Below, piece by piece: positions 6,269 through 15,881 of a DNA stretch of 38,504 nt. Numbering within the stretch: the first letter of the stretch is position 1; each line of letters begins with the position of its first letter. A program made the translations under genes and the position numbers. Source of the DNA: Devosia sp. (GTDB lineage: Bacteria > Pseudomonadota > Alphaproteobacteria > Rhizobiales > Devosiaceae); contig NZ_JAQGJV010000033.1 in assembly GCF_028290435.1 (NCBI RefSeq), positions 1 through 38,504 on the forward strand, written 5' to 3'. The notes under the pieces were generated by a model. It searched no databases. It was not told the DNA's origin and was given only the letters and a program-made list of their open reading frames with translations.

Positions 6269-7876
6269 ATGAAAAAATTACTTCTCGGCGCAACGGCGCT
6301 GACCATGATGGCCGGCTTTTCCGGCGCGGCTTACGCCGATTTCACGCTCAATATCCTGCACATCAACGATTTCCACTCGCGCTTCGACCCCATTACCGGC
6401 ACCGACAGCGACTGCAATGCCGAGACCGACGCCAAGGGCGAATGCTTTGGCGGCATCGCGCGGCTGAAGACCGAAATCGACGCCAAGCGTGCCGAATTCA
6501 AGGATGGCAACTCGCTGCTGATCTCGGCCGGCGACAATTTCCAGGGCTCGCTCTACTACACAACCTACAAGTCCAAAGTGGTCTCGGACTTCTTCAACCA
6601 GATGGGCTTTGACGTCGTTGCCACTGGCAACCACGAATTCGACGACGGCCCGGCCGAATTCTCCAAATTCATCGCTGCGGCCAAATTCCCCATCATCGGC
6701 GGTAATTTCGACGTTTCCCGCTCGCCCGATCTGCGCGGCAAGATCAAGGGCTCGATCGTCATCGAAGTTGGCGGGCAAAAGATCGGCATCATCGGCGCGA
6801 CGACTGAAGACACACCCGATATTTCTTCGCCGGGCGACGATGTCGAGTTCACCGACGTGATCCAATATGTGCGCGGCGCCTCCGAAGCGCTCGACGCTGC
6901 CGGCGTCGACAAGATCATCCTGCTCAGCCATATCGGCTATCCGATGGACCAGCAGGTCGCGGCGGCGCTGCCGCTGGTGGATGTGATCGTGGGCGGTCAC
7001 ACCCACACCCTGCTGTCCAACACCGACGAGAAGGCCGCCGGCCCCTACCCCACCATGGTCAAAAACCCCGATGGCGTGGAAGTGCCGATCGTGACGGCCA
7101 ACCAGTATGGCAAATATCTGGGCGATATCGCGGTGACCTGGGATGACAATGGCGTCGTCACCAAGGCCGAGGGCGCCCCCTTCCTGATCGACGCTTCGGT
7201 CAAGGGCGACACTGACTTCGCCACGCAGTTGACCGCACTTGCCGGCCCGATCAAGGAAGCTATGAGCGTCGTTATCGGCAGCGCTACGGCCGCCATCGAC
7301 GGTTCGCGCGAAACCTGCCGGGCGCAGGAATGCGCCATGGGCAACCTGTTGGCCGACGCCATCCTCGACCGCGCAAGCGGCCAGGGCGCCACCATCGCCT
7401 TCCAGAACGGCGGCGGCGTGCGGGCCTCGATCGACGCGGGTGACATCACCAAGGGTGAAGTCATCACCGTGCTGCCCTTTTCTAACACATTGGCAACAGT
7501 ACAAGTTTCTGGCGCTGACGTGATCGAAGCGTTGGAAAACGGCGTCAGCGATGTGGAGAACGGTGCTGGCCGCTTCGCCCAGGTTGCCGGGCTGAAATAT
7601 TCGTTCGATCTGAAGAAGCCGTCCGGCGAACGTGTCAGCGACGTACAGGTGCTGATCGGAGGCGACGCCTGGGGCCCGATCGACGAGGACGCCACCTACA
7701 CGATCGTCACCAACAACTACGTGCGCGGTGGCGGCGACGGCTATGGCACCTTTGCCGACGGCGACAACGCCTACGACTTCGGCCCCCCGCTCGAAGAAGT
7801 GGTCGCCGACTACATCGCCAAGCAGGGCGGCAGCTACACGCCTTACACCGATGGCCGTATCACCGAGATCAAGTGA
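6269..7876 (+). CDS. Secreted 5'-nucleotidase / UDP-sugar hydrolase (UshA/NadN family)
   Basis: A 535-residue periplasmic metallophosphatase. Residues 1-23 are a signal peptide ending AYA. The N-terminal metallophosphatase domain (to about 330) shows ILHINDFHSR (Asp34, His36), SAGDNFQGS, GNHEFDDG and GGHTH, which supply the two-metal site. The C-terminal 5'-nucleotidase domain carries FQNGGGVRASI and the substrate-stacking region near the end (NNYVRGGGDGYGTF). The enzyme hydrolyses extracellular nucleotides or UDP-sugars to give a nucleoside and phosphate. I use the ATG at 6269 because AAAGGA lies eight bases upstream and it opens directly into the signal peptide; ATGs at 6260 and 6185 are possible but less natural. 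It is a single-gene unit closed by the terminator at 7899-7921. Confidence 0.9.
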   Translation: MKKLLLGATALTMMAGFSGAAYADFTLNILHINDFHSRFDPITGTDSDCNAETDAKGECFGGIARLKTEIDAKRAEFKDGNSLLISAGDNFQGSLYYTTYKSKVVSDFFNQMGFDVVATGNHEFDDGPAEFSKFIAAAKFPIIGGNFDVSRSPDLRGKIKGSIVIEVGGQKIGIIGATTEDTPDISSPGDDVEFTDVIQYVRGASEALDAAGVDKIILLSHIGYPMDQQVAAALPLVDVIVGGHTHTLLSNTDEKAAGPYPTMVKNPDGVEVPIVTANQYGKYLGDIAVTWDDNGVVTKAEGAPFLIDASVKGDTDFATQLTALAGPIKEAMSVVIGSATAAIDGSRETCRAQECAMGNLLADAILDRASGQGATIAFQNGGGVRASIDAGDITKGEVITVLPFSNTLATVQVSGADVIEALENGVSDVENGAGRFAQVAGLKYSFDLKKPSGERVSDVQVLIGGDAWGPIDEDATYTIVTNNYVRGGGDGYGTFADGDNAYDFGPPLEEVVADYIAKQGGSYTPYTDGRITEIK

Positions 7877-7898
7877 TTTTTCAATGATCTAGGCCGCG

Positions 7899-7921
7899 AA
7901 GGGCGCCCACTGGGCGCCCTT
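7899..7921. terminator. Bidirectional rho-independent terminator
   Basis: GGGCGCCC (7901-7908), a three-base loop, then GGGCGCCC (7912-7919), extended by AA/TT pairs and followed by a T run on the plus strand. It ends the 5'-nucleotidase gene. It also sits ten bases past the end of the convergent VOC gene. Confidence 0.85.
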
Positions 7922-7930
7922 TTTGTTGTG

Positions 7931-8395
7931 TTATCGCGTTAGCCAAGCCGAATACGGCCCGATGCCGAAGGCGTCATCCGGCGCGTCGTCCAGTATGGCG
8001 ATGAACTCGATGGAATGGCCGTCTGGATCGGAAAAGTATTGCGAGACTGCCGGCATCCAGCTCAAGACTACCGGTTCGGATGACGGCTCGCCGTGGAAGC
8101 CGAGAGGGGCGACGCAATGTGCCTGCAAGGCTGCGGCCGAGGCCAGAACGCCCGCGACGCTCATGCGAAAGGCGATGTGCAGATGCAGGCGCAGTGGACC
8201 GCTGCCGGTCTCCCATAGGCCCAGCATGCTGGTTTTCTTGTCGTTGATCCAGAAAAAGGCGATGCGGCGCTCGGCGAAGGTCTTGGCGAGTTCGAGCCCG
8301 ACCACGTCGCGATAGAACGCAATCGACCGGGTGAGATCGGCGACTGTGAGGTGGGTTTCATAGAGCCCATCGATATGGGGCATGCTGGTCGTCAT
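7931..8395 (-). CDS. VOC-family metalloenzyme under SoxR control
   Basis: A 154-residue vicinal-oxygen-chelate protein (glyoxalase/dioxygenase/resistance superfamily). It has two beta-alpha-beta-beta-beta modules. Likely metal ligands are His15 (ETHLTV), His73 (LHLHIAF) and Glu130 (GHSIEF), a His-His-Glu set typical of VOC metalloenzymes. The segment FSDPDGHSIEF is diagnostic. The start at 8395 is favoured by AAAGGGA upstream; the frame can extend to 8455, but that would run through the SoxR box. It is divergent from soxR, and its promoter carries the SoxR site, so it is presumably induced by redox-cycling compounds. The substrate is unknown: a quinone/catechol-type compound, an antibiotic, or a reactive aldehyde are options. 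Confidence 0.85.
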   Translation of the reverse strand: MTTSMPHIDGLYETHLTVADLTRSIAFYRDVVGLELAKTFAERRIAFFWINDKKTSMLGLWETGSGPLRLHLHIAFRMSVAGVLASAAALQAHCVAPLGFHGEPSSEPVVLSWMPAVSQYFSDPDGHSIEFIAILDDAPDDAFGIGPYSAWLTR

Positions 8396-8424
8396 CGGTC
8401 GTCCCTTTCCAAGAGCTGGATGCG

Positions 8425-8455
8425 GGTCTACAACCTCAACATTAGTTGAGGTCAA
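8425..8455 (-). promoter_or_regulatory. SoxR-type promoter with SoxR box
   Basis: On the minus strand TTGACC (8455-8450) and TAGACC (8430-8425) are separated by 19 bases, the overlong spacer of MerR-type promoters. The spacer holds the near-perfect palindrome CCTCAACATTAGTTGAGG (8434-8451 on plus), which matches the E. coli soxS operator CCTCAAGTTAACTTGAGG in both arms. It drives the VOC gene. The box also lies 12 bases before the soxR start codon, so SoxR may repress or adjust its own gene. Confidence 0.9.
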
Positions 8456-8463
8456 GAGCGACG

Positions 8464-8898
8464 ATGGCGAAAGAATTGACGGTCGGGCAGGTGGCGGAGC
8501 GGGCCGGGGTGGCGGTGTCGGCGCTGCATTTCTATGAAGCCAAGGGGCTGATCCAAAGCCACCGCACGGCCGGCAACCAGCGGCGCTATGACAAGGACGT
8601 GCTGCGGCGGGTCGCGATTATTCACGTGGCGCAGGAATTGGGAATTTCACTGGCCGAAGTCGGCCTGGCCTTCGCCAGCCTGCCCGAGGGACGGCCGCTA
8701 TCACGCGAGGATTGGGAGGCGATGTCAACCCGCTGGGCGGCGGGGCTGGACGCACGGATTGCGCAATTGCAACGCCTGCGCAGCGGCATGGTTGATTGCA
8801 TTGGCTGCGGCTGCCTGTCGATCGACCGCTGCGGGCTATTGAACTGGGAAGACAAGCTGGCGGCGCATGGTCCGGGCCCGCGCCGGCTGCTTGACTAG
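8464..8898 (+). CDS. soxR: Redox-sensing MerR-family regulator SoxR
   Basis: A 144-residue protein. The MerR HTH and wing occupy residues 5-70 (LTVGQVAERAGVAVSALHFYEAKGLI, then RRYDKDVLRRVAII), followed by a dimerisation helix to about 108. The [2Fe-2S] cluster site is CIGCGCLSIDRC, with Cys112, 115, 117 and 123 in the exact CX2CXCX5C spacing of SoxR. Oxidation of the cluster twists the target promoter and activates transcription. The start at 8464 begins the HTH directly; an upstream ATG at 8446 lies inside the SoxR box. Outside the enterics SoxR normally controls enzymes and pumps directly and not soxS, which fits the divergent VOC gene. It overlaps the convergent GlsB gene by four bases. 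Confidence 0.95.
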   Translation: MAKELTVGQVAERAGVAVSALHFYEAKGLIQSHRTAGNQRRYDKDVLRRVAIIHVAQELGISLAEVGLAFASLPEGRPLSREDWEAMSTRWAAGLDARIAQLQRLRSGMVDCIGCGCLSIDRCGLLNWEDKLAAHGPGPRRLLD

Positions 8899-9146
8899 GC
8901 TCGGCGGGCGATCTGGTTCCAGCCCAGGAGCACGATGACGGCACCCACGATGGCACCGATGAAATTGGCCCCGTCACCCGGGCCGTACCAGCCGATCTGC
9001 TGGCCAAGCCAAGTAGCCACCACGGCGCCGACAATGCCGAGCACGGTGGTGAGAATAAAACCGCGCGGATGATGATTGCCCGGCGTGACCCAGCGGGCGA
9101 TCAGGCCTGCGAGGAAACCGATAATAATGGTGCCGAGAATAGCCAT
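8895..9146 (-). CDS. GlsB/YeaQ/YmgE-family small stress membrane protein
   Basis: An 83-residue membrane protein with three hydrophobic helices and conserved glycines: IIIGFLAGLIARWVTPG, TTVLGIVGAVVATWLG and FIGAIVGAVIVLLGW. This is the transglycosylase-associated (YeaQ/GlsB) family, often induced by envelope or general stress; its molecular function is not established. The ATG at 9146 has GGAGCAC upstream. It is a single gene that ends against soxR. Confidence 0.9.
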   Translation of the reverse strand: MAILGTIIIGFLAGLIARWVTPGNHHPRGFILTTVLGIVGAVVATWLGQQIGWYGPGDGANFIGAIVGAVIVLLGWNQIARRA

Positions 9147-9225
9147 GAATGTGCTCCGATTGTTGAGACGATAAATCGGAAACCCTGGGGCGGGTTGCAA
9201 GGGCTGATGATTTCGCGATCGAAAC

Positions 9226-9251
9226 AAAGGCCCGGTCGAAACCGGGCCTTT
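9226..9251 (-). terminator. Rho-independent terminator after thuB
   Basis: An 11-bp perfect stem, AAAGGCCCGGT (9226-9236) with ACCGGGCCTTT (9241-9251) around a CGAA loop. On the minus strand the stem ends in a T-rich run (TTTGTTTC). It lies 20 bases after the thuB stop and closes the thu operon. Confidence 0.9.
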
Positions 9252-9271
9252 CCAACTCAAAACAGCAGCGC

Positions 9272-10318
9272 TTACGCCACCTTGTGTTCGGTGTGGTCGC
9301 GGTCGGTGACCGTGGCGAGGTCGAGCACTTTCTGGATATTGGTGGCGTGGCGGAATGACGGCTCCAGATTGACGCCACTGCGCACGGCTTCCACGAAGCG
9401 CATGTAATTGGTCGGCACGGGGTCGCAGGCGACTTCGGTCCAGGTGCCGGTTTCGGCATCGGGGCCGAGGCAGGTCATCAGCTTGCTCCAGTCGTGCCGA
9501 TGCTGCACTTCCACCGATCCCAGTTCGCCATAGATGCGCAGGCGCAGCTCGTTGAAATGGCCGGTGGCCCAGCGGGTGGCGTGGATGACGCCGAGGGCGC
9601 CATTTTCCATCTGCGCCGTCATGGCAAAGCTGTCATTGGCGTCGAGATCGTATTCGCCGATACGGTTGTTTTCAGCCTTCTCGAAGGTCTCGAGGCGGCA
9701 GAATACCTTGGCGTAATCGCTGCAGGCGCCATAGGCGGCGAAATCTAGGATGTGCACGCCGATATCGCCGAGCACGCCGTTGGAGCCATGGCTCTTGGAC
9801 AGGCGCCACAGCCACTGGCTCTCGGTGCGCCAATCGCCCCAGGCCTTGCTGACGAGCCAGCTTTGCAGATAGCTCGCCTCGAAATGCTTGACCGTGCCGA
9901 CCTGGCCGGAGGCAACGATTTCGCGAGCCTTCTGGAGCTGCGCGACGTTGCGATAGGTCAGGTTGACCATGTTGATGAGGCCGAGCCGTTCGGCCGTCTC
10001 GGTCATTTCCATGGCCTTCTGGTGATCGGTCGCCAATGGCTTTTCGCAGAACACGTGCTTACCGCCATGCAGCGCCGCCATGGTGGTGGCGTGGTGGACG
10101 CTATCGGGCGTCACATTGGCGATCGCGTCGAATTCGCCCCAAGCTAGGGCCGCATCGAGCGAGCCGAAGCCGCGCGGAATATTGTGGGTGGCGCAGAATG
10201 CCTCGACCCGTGCCGGATCGACGTCAACGCCGCCGACCAGCGTCACGCCTTCGATGGCGGCAAAATGTTTGGCATGCTGGTTGGCCATGCCTCCGGTACC
10301 CAGAATGAGCAGCCGCAT
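9272..10318 (-). CDS. thuB: ThuB, Gfo/Idh/MocA-family dehydrogenase of trehalose catabolism
   Basis: A 348-residue NAD(P)-dependent oxidoreductase. The Rossmann domain begins LILGTGGMANQHAKHF, and the catalytic EKP motif is at 92-94 (FCEKPLA). The C-terminal domain carries GVLGDIGVHILDFAAY, the usual substrate-binding segment. Its place as the last gene of thuEFGKAB fits S. meliloti ThuB, which with ThuA oxidises trehalose-type disaccharides to 3-keto derivatives. AGAAGGAA lies upstream of the ATG. The 232-base gap to thuA holds a long palindrome (10419-10541), so thuA and thuB may differ in expression. Confidence 0.9.
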   Translation of the reverse strand: MRLLILGTGGMANQHAKHFAAIEGVTLVGGVDVDPARVEAFCATHNIPRGFGSLDAALAWGEFDAIANVTPDSVHHATTMAALHGGKHVFCEKPLATDHQKAMEMTETAERLGLINMVNLTYRNVAQLQKAREIVASGQVGTVKHFEASYLQSWLVSKAWGDWRTESQWLWRLSKSHGSNGVLGDIGVHILDFAAYGACSDYAKVFCRLETFEKAENNRIGEYDLDANDSFAMTAQMENGALGVIHATRWATGHFNELRLRIYGELGSVEVQHRHDWSKLMTCLGPDAETGTWTEVACDPVPTNYMRFVEAVRSGVNLEPSFRHATNIQKVLDLATVTDRDHTEHKVA

Positions 10319-10418
10319 TCTTTTATTCCTTCTCGACCACGCCAGTGATCAGTTCATCGTTTGCCTGCCGGTCCGGCGGCTATAATTTGCTTGGTTATGC
10401 GGGCACCCAGGATATGTC

Positions 10419-10541
10419 GAGGTCCAGGTCAGGCTGAGCCGAAAATGTCGGTCTTCGAGAACCGGAGCGGAGCGTACTGAGGTACGTGAGCACCGGAAGC
10501 GCAGAAGACCGCCATTTGCAGGCCAGCCTCACCTGGAGATC
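10419..10541. repeat. Long imperfect palindrome between thuA and thuB
   Basis: The arms at 10419-10456 and 10504-10541 are 38 bases each, and 30 positions pair. The 47-base centre contains its own inverted repeat (CGTAC, TGAG, GTACG) and two direct copies of a CCGGA(A)GCG motif. It would fold as one large cruciform or RNA hairpin. It starts ten bases past the thuA stop. It may be a mobile palindromic repeat, an RNA stability or processing element within the operon, or both. Confidence 0.75.
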
Positions 10542-10550
10542 GGCGTATCC

Positions 10551-11333
10551 TTAGCGGAAGCCTTCTTCGCGGCCGTGATGCAGCTTGGGACCGCGCTCTT
10601 CGATCTTTTCGATGGCTTCCTCGACCGGGGTGTTCGGAGCATCGAGAATTTCGGGATGGCTCTCGGGATTGTAGGCCCAGTTCACCGCGTTGCGCAGAAC
10701 CTTGCCGACGGTGTCGTCGTGATAGGTCGGATAGGTTTCGTGGCCGGGGCGGAAGTAGAACACATTGCCGGCGCCGCGGCGGTAGGTCAGCCCCGAGCGG
10801 AACACTTCGCCGCCCTGGAACCAGGACACGAAGACGGTTTCCAGCGGCTCCGGCACCGAGAAGGGTTCGCCGTACATTTCTTCGTTTTCGAGCTCGAAAT
10901 AGGCCGGCAGGCCCTTGGCGATCGGATGGCCCGGATTGACGACCCAGAGGCGCTCGCGCTCGCCCGCTTCACGCCAGTGCAGCGCACAGGGCGAGCCCAT
11001 CAGGCGCTTGAAAATCTTGGAGAAATGGCCCGAATGCAGGACGATCAGGCCCATGCCTTCCCAGACGCGCTTGGCGACGCGCTCGACGATCTCGTCTTCG
11101 ACCTGGCCGTGGGCGGCATGGCCCCACCAGACCAGCACATCGGTATTGGCCAGCGCCTCGACGGTGCAGCCATGCTCAGGCTCCTGCAGGGTCGCGGTCT
11201 TGGCGACGATATTGCTGTCCTGCGAGAGCAGCTTGGCAATCTGGGTATGCATCCCTTCGGGATAATTGTCGGCAACGACCTTGTTCTTCTGTTCGTGAAC
11301 GTTTTCGCCCCACACCAGGGTTCTGATCGCCAT
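10551..11333 (-). CDS. thuA: ThuA, trehalose utilisation protein
   Basis: A 260-residue ThuA-family protein starting [18 protein letters not shown], the recognisable N-terminus of the S. meliloti ThuA group. It continues with [31 protein letters not shown] and a C-terminal [17 protein letters not shown]. ThuA has a class I glutamine amidotransferase-like fold and works with ThuB to convert imported trehalose (and related disaccharides) to 3-keto sugars in the cytoplasm. AGGAG precedes the ATG by about seven bases. It lies 162 bases after thuK in the same direction, a gap with a small GGCGG/CCGCC hairpin at about 11411-11428. Confidence 0.92.
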   Translation of the reverse strand: MAIRTLVWGENVHEQKNKVVADNYPEGMHTQIAKLLSQDSNIVAKTATLQEPEHGCTVEALANTDVLVWWGHAAHGQVEDEIVERVAKRVWEGMGLIVLHSGHFSKIFKRLMGSPCALHWREAGERERLWVVNPGHPIAKGLPAYFELENEEMYGEPFSVPEPLETVFVSWFQGGEVFRSGLTYRRGAGNVFYFRPGHETYPTYHDDTVGKVLRNAVNWAYNPESHPEILDAPNTPVEEAIEKIEERGPKLHHGREEGFR

Positions 11334-11495
11334 AGTCGTCTCCTATAGAAATTTGAATTTCGGCGTGTTTTGCAAACCCGCTCGGGGCAACGCGCCGCTG
11401 TTGATAAGGTGGCGGAACAACCCGCCAAGAAAGTGACGCCAAACTTGATGTTCGGCGCCCCTGTGTTCGATCTCCCCCGTAGTCGCGTCTGTCGG

Positions 11496-12503
<1,008 letters not shown>

Positions 12504-12515
12504 TGCGGTGTTTCC

Positions 12516-13361
12516 CTAACCCTTGACGCCGCCGGCGGTCAGGCCGGAAACAATTTTGCGCTGGAAGATCAGCACCAGTACCACCAGCGGTATGGTGACG
12601 ATGACGGAGGCCGCCATGATGGCGCCCCACGGAATTTCGTGGCTCGACCCGCCCGAGAGCAGCGCGATGGCCACCGGCACGGTCCGCGTGTCGTTCGATG
12701 AGGTAAACGTCAGCGCGAACAGGAACTCGTTCCAGGCGCCGATAAAGGCCAGGAGCCCCGTCGTCACCAGCGCCGGCCACATCAAAGGCATGAACACGCG
12801 GGTGATGATGACCCAGGGGCTCGCCCCGTCGACAATGGCGGCTTCCTCGATCTCGATGGGCAGGTCACGCATGAAGGTGGTCAGCACCCACACGGTGAAC
12901 GGCAGCGTGAAGATCGTGTAGCTGAAGATCAGCGCCCAGGGGGTGTTGTAGATGCCCAGCGAGCGGATGACTTCGAACAGGCCCGCCAGCACCGCAATCT
13001 GCGGGAACATCGAGACGGCCAGGATGGTCATCAGCAACAGGCCACGGCCACGGAACCGCACGCGGCTGAGCGCGAACGAGGCGGTGATGGCCAGGAACAG
13101 CGCCAGCAGCACCGTGGTGGCCGAGATGAACACCGAATTGAGCAGGTTACGCGGGAAGCTGCCGGTATTCAGCACCGCCGCATAATTGCCCCAGCTGAAA
13201 GAGTCCGGCCAATAGCTGACGCGGAACAGGTCGGTGCCGGTTTTGAAGCTTGTCAGGATCGCGTAGTAGAACGGGAATACCGACTCCACGACGATGAAGA
13301 TGACCAACAGATAGAACAGGGTCGTCTTGGTGACTTTCCAAAGATCAAACGTGCCGACCAT
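12516..13361 (-). CDS. thuG: ThuG, sugar ABC transporter permease (MalG type)
   Basis: A 281-residue inner-membrane permease with six predicted helices and a first periplasmic loop after residue 40. The EAA loop that docks the ATPase is EEAAIVDGASPWVIITRVF. The C-terminus ends in the short KIVSGLTAGGVKG tail typical of MalG-type subunits. Its ATG overlaps the thuF stop by one base (TGATG), with GGGGAGA upstream, so the two permeases are translationally coupled. Confidence 0.92.
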   Translation of the reverse strand: MVGTFDLWKVTKTTLFYLLVIFIVVESVFPFYYAILTSFKTGTDLFRVSYWPDSFSWGNYAAVLNTGSFPRNLLNSVFISATTVLLALFLAITASFALSRVRFRGRGLLLMTILAVSMFPQIAVLAGLFEVIRSLGIYNTPWALIFSYTIFTLPFTVWVLTTFMRDLPIEIEEAAIVDGASPWVIITRVFMPLMWPALVTTGLLAFIGAWNEFLFALTFTSSNDTRTVPVAIALLSGGSSHEIPWGAIMAASVIVTIPLVVLVLIFQRKIVSGLTAGGVKG

Positions 13362-14341
13362 CAGCGATCTCCCCCGTCGAAGCGAACCTTGCCGAGCCAG
13401 ATATACAAAATGGTCAGCACAGCGATGATGAGGAACAGCATGGTCGACATCGCCGAGCCGTAGGCGAACTTGTCGAAATCGAACAGGTTTTCGCGCGCCA
13501 GCACCGACATGGTCTTGGTCGAGTCGCTGTTGGGCGTCAGCACATAGATCAGGTCGAAAATACGCAGCGCATCGAGCAGACGGAAGATGATCGCGACCAT
13601 GAGGGCCGGACGCACCAAGGGGAGCGTGATGCGGAAGAACTGCTTGACCGGATGCACCCCATCGATCTCGGCGGCCTCATAGATATCCTTGGGGATCATC
13701 TGCAGGCCGGCCAGGATCAGCAGCGCCATGAACGGCGTGGTCTTCCAGATATCCACGATCAGCACCGCCGTCATGGCCGTATCGGCATTGGCGGTCCAGG
13801 CGACTTTCTGGCTCAGCAGGCCCAGCTTCATGCCCAGGTCGTTGAGGATGCCGAACTGGTCGTTGAGCATCCAGCTCCACATCTTGGCGGACACGATCGT
13901 CGGGATGGCCCAGGGGATCAGGATGGCGGCGCGGACAATGCCGCGACCCTTGAATTCGGCGTTGAGCACCAAGGCGACGATCATGCCGAAAATGGCTTCG
14001 AAGGTGACCGAATAGGCGGCGAACCGGAGCGTATTGCCGACGGCGCCCCACCACTTGGGATCGACCAGCAAGCCGCGATAAACGGTCTTGCCGCTGTCGA
14101 GCGTGGTCCAGCGCAGGTAATTGTTAAAACCGACCCATTCGGCGCCGTACAGATTGTTCAGCGAGGCATCGGTGAATGAGAAGTAGATCGAACGCAGCAA
14201 TGGCCAGCCCGCCACTACCGCCAATGCGATCAGCATGGGCAGGAGGAACCACCGCGCAGCGCGGGCGCGCTGCTGCATCAGCTCCGATTTGATTCTCACG
14301 CCGGGCAATGCCATCGGCGGCGCTAGAGTGTCCGTCGCCAT
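13361..14341 (-). CDS. thuF: ThuF, sugar ABC transporter permease (MalF type)
   Basis: A 326-residue permease with six predicted helices after an N-terminal cytoplasmic tail of about 30 residues. The EAA loop is YEAAEIDGVHPVKQFFRIT, and ILIPWAIPTIVSAKMWSW is the typical preceding helix. It forms the channel with ThuG. GGAGGAG lies eight bases upstream of the ATG. A strong hairpin (14379-14418) separates it from thuE, which usually keeps binding-protein mRNA more abundant than permease mRNA. Confidence 0.92.
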   Translation of the reverse strand: MATDTLAPPMALPGVRIKSELMQQRARAARWFLLPMLIALAVVAGWPLLRSIYFSFTDASLNNLYGAEWVGFNNYLRWTTLDSGKTVYRGLLVDPKWWGAVGNTLRFAAYSVTFEAIFGMIVALVLNAEFKGRGIVRAAILIPWAIPTIVSAKMWSWMLNDQFGILNDLGMKLGLLSQKVAWTANADTAMTAVLIVDIWKTTPFMALLILAGLQMIPKDIYEAAEIDGVHPVKQFFRITLPLVRPALMVAIIFRLLDALRIFDLIYVLTPNSDSTKTMSVLARENLFDFDKFAYGSAMSTMLFLIIAVLTILYIWLGKVRFDGGDR

Positions 14342-14378
14342 CGTTCAGTCTCCTCCCCAGTTTTAAGCTTATCTTTGC

Positions 14379-14418
14379 GCAAAGCGGACGGCGGGGAAAG
14401 CCCTGCCGCCCGCTTCGC
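14379..14418 (-). other. Stem-loop between thuE and thuF
   Basis: The arms at 14379-14396 and 14401-14418 are 18 bases each with three mismatches, around an AAAG loop. There is no T run, so it is more likely a 3'-end protector of the thuE message or a partial attenuator than a full terminator. Confidence 0.7.
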
Positions 14419-14436
14419 GTGGCTCGGTAGGAGGAC

Positions 14437-15702
14437 TTACCAGCCGGAGCCCTTGAGGTCGTTCAGATCGGCTTCGAGCAGTTCCAGGTTTTCGGCGGCA
14501 GTGCCGTCACCAGCGAGGGTGTTGTGCACGGCGCTCCAGAACTTGGACGACACTTCGTTGTAGTTGGCCTTGGTGGGAGCCGAAGGACGCGGCACGGCAT
14601 TCTGGAAGATTTCCTTCCAGGCGGCCATGAACGGCGCAGCCTTGAGCACGTCCGCATCGTCATACAACGACTGGATCGTGGGCAGGTTGGTCTGCTGGAT
14701 GGCGCGGTTCTTCTGCACTTCAGCCGAGCTCAGATAGAGCGCCAGCTTGATGGCTTCTTCGGGAGCCTTGGAGTACTTGGACACGGCATAGTTCCAGCCG
14801 CCCAAAGTGGCTGCCGAGCGCGCGTCGGCGCCTTCGCCAGCTGGCAGGGGAGCCACGTCGAACTTGCCCTTGATGGCCGAGTCATCGCCATTGCCCAGCG
14901 CATAGGCGTAAGGCCAGTTGCGCATGAACACGGCATTGCCGAGCTGCCAGACGCCACGGCTTTCTTCTTCCATATAGGCCAGGTTGCCTTCAGGAGAGAT
15001 GGTGCCGACGAAGCTCTTGATCTCTTCGAGAGCGGCAACAGCCTGCGGGTTGTTGATCGAGATCGTGCCATCGGCCTCAACGATCTGGCCGCCGCCATAG
15101 GACTTCACCCATTCAAGGGCGTTGCAGGTCAGGCCCTCATAGGCATTGCCCTGGAACACGAAGCCATAGATATCCGGGTTGGAGGCGCGTTCGCCGTCCT
15201 GGATTTCCTGCGCGGTTGCCTTGAGCTCAGCCCAGGTCTTCGGCACTTCCTTCTTGTACTTCTCGAGCAGGTCCTTGCGGTAGAACAGGGCCGGCGCATC
15301 CGTATAGGCCGGGATGGCGACGAGCTTGCCGTTCACGGTCTGGGATTCGATGATCGAGGGGAAGTGGTCGGCCACGACGCCCTTGGCGGCATCGGTCAGA
15401 TCGAGGAACTGGTCGGCAAGCTGGGGAGCCCAGATCACGTCGGTGGTGTAGACGTCGATATCGGCATTGCCGGCAGCGAGCCACAGCTTGTACTGGCCAA
15501 ACTGGTCGGTGGTCGAAGACGGCATCGGCACGATGGTGACGGTGTTGCCGGTATCGGCCTCGAACTTCTTCAGCTGTTCCTGCAGGAACGCCAGGCCATT
15601 GCCGGTATCGCCCGACACGACAGCCAGCTGCGCCGCATGAGCCGCGGTCGAAAGCAGCGTGACGCTGGCCAGCAGACCGACGAGCAACTTATTGATCTTC
15701 AT
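14437..15702 (-). CDS. thuE: ThuE, trehalose-type ABC periplasmic binding protein
   Basis: A 421-residue solute-binding protein. Residues 1-22 are a signal peptide (lysines, hydrophobic core, AAHAA cleavage site). The mature chain has the type-1 sugar-binding pattern: LKKFEADTGNTVTIVPMPSS, then IDVYTTDVIWAPQLADQFLDL and ETLGGWNYAVS-type hinge segments. It delivers trehalose, and probably maltose and sucrose as in S. meliloti, to ThuFGK. The start at 15702 is fixed by GGGAGGA upstream; the frame stays open to 15909, but that would cover the promoter and operator. It is the first gene of the operon. Confidence 0.92.
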   Translation of the reverse strand: MKINKLLVGLLASVTLLSTAAHAAQLAVVSGDTGNGLAFLQEQLKKFEADTGNTVTIVPMPSSTTDQFGQYKLWLAAGNADIDVYTTDVIWAPQLADQFLDLTDAAKGVVADHFPSIIESQTVNGKLVAIPAYTDAPALFYRKDLLEKYKKEVPKTWAELKATAQEIQDGERASNPDIYGFVFQGNAYEGLTCNALEWVKSYGGGQIVEADGTISINNPQAVAALEEIKSFVGTISPEGNLAYMEEESRGVWQLGNAVFMRNWPYAYALGNGDDSAIKGKFDVAPLPAGEGADARSAATLGGWNYAVSKYSKAPEEAIKLALYLSSAEVQKNRAIQQTNLPTIQSLYDDADVLKAAPFMAAWKEIFQNAVPRPSAPTKANYNEVSSKFWSAVHNTLAGDGTAAENLELLEADLNDLKGSGW

Positions 15703-15832
15703 AGATATCCTCCCAAATGAACCAATAGGCAGGGAGAGCGCCAAAACCGGCTGATGCGCACGGGCGCCAACCAGGTTCCGCAAGTCCTCCCCCAAAAAGC
15801 ACCCCGGATCGGTGACTGAAACCACTCGAGTT

Positions 15833-15881
15833 CCCAAAGCGCTTTGGGGAGAAAACAACCAGAGCGCACAATTTCTGTCAA
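15833..15881 (-). promoter_or_regulatory. thuE promoter with overlapping LacI-type operator
   Basis: On the minus strand, TTGACA (15881-15876) is a perfect -35 box. After 17 bases comes TTGTTT (15858-15853). Four bases further on is the perfect 16-bp palindrome CCCAAAGCGCTTTGGG (15833-15848), which has the central CG of LacI-family operators. It would sit over the transcription start and block the thu operon when ThuR is bound. The leader to thuE is about 145 bases. Confidence 0.8.
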
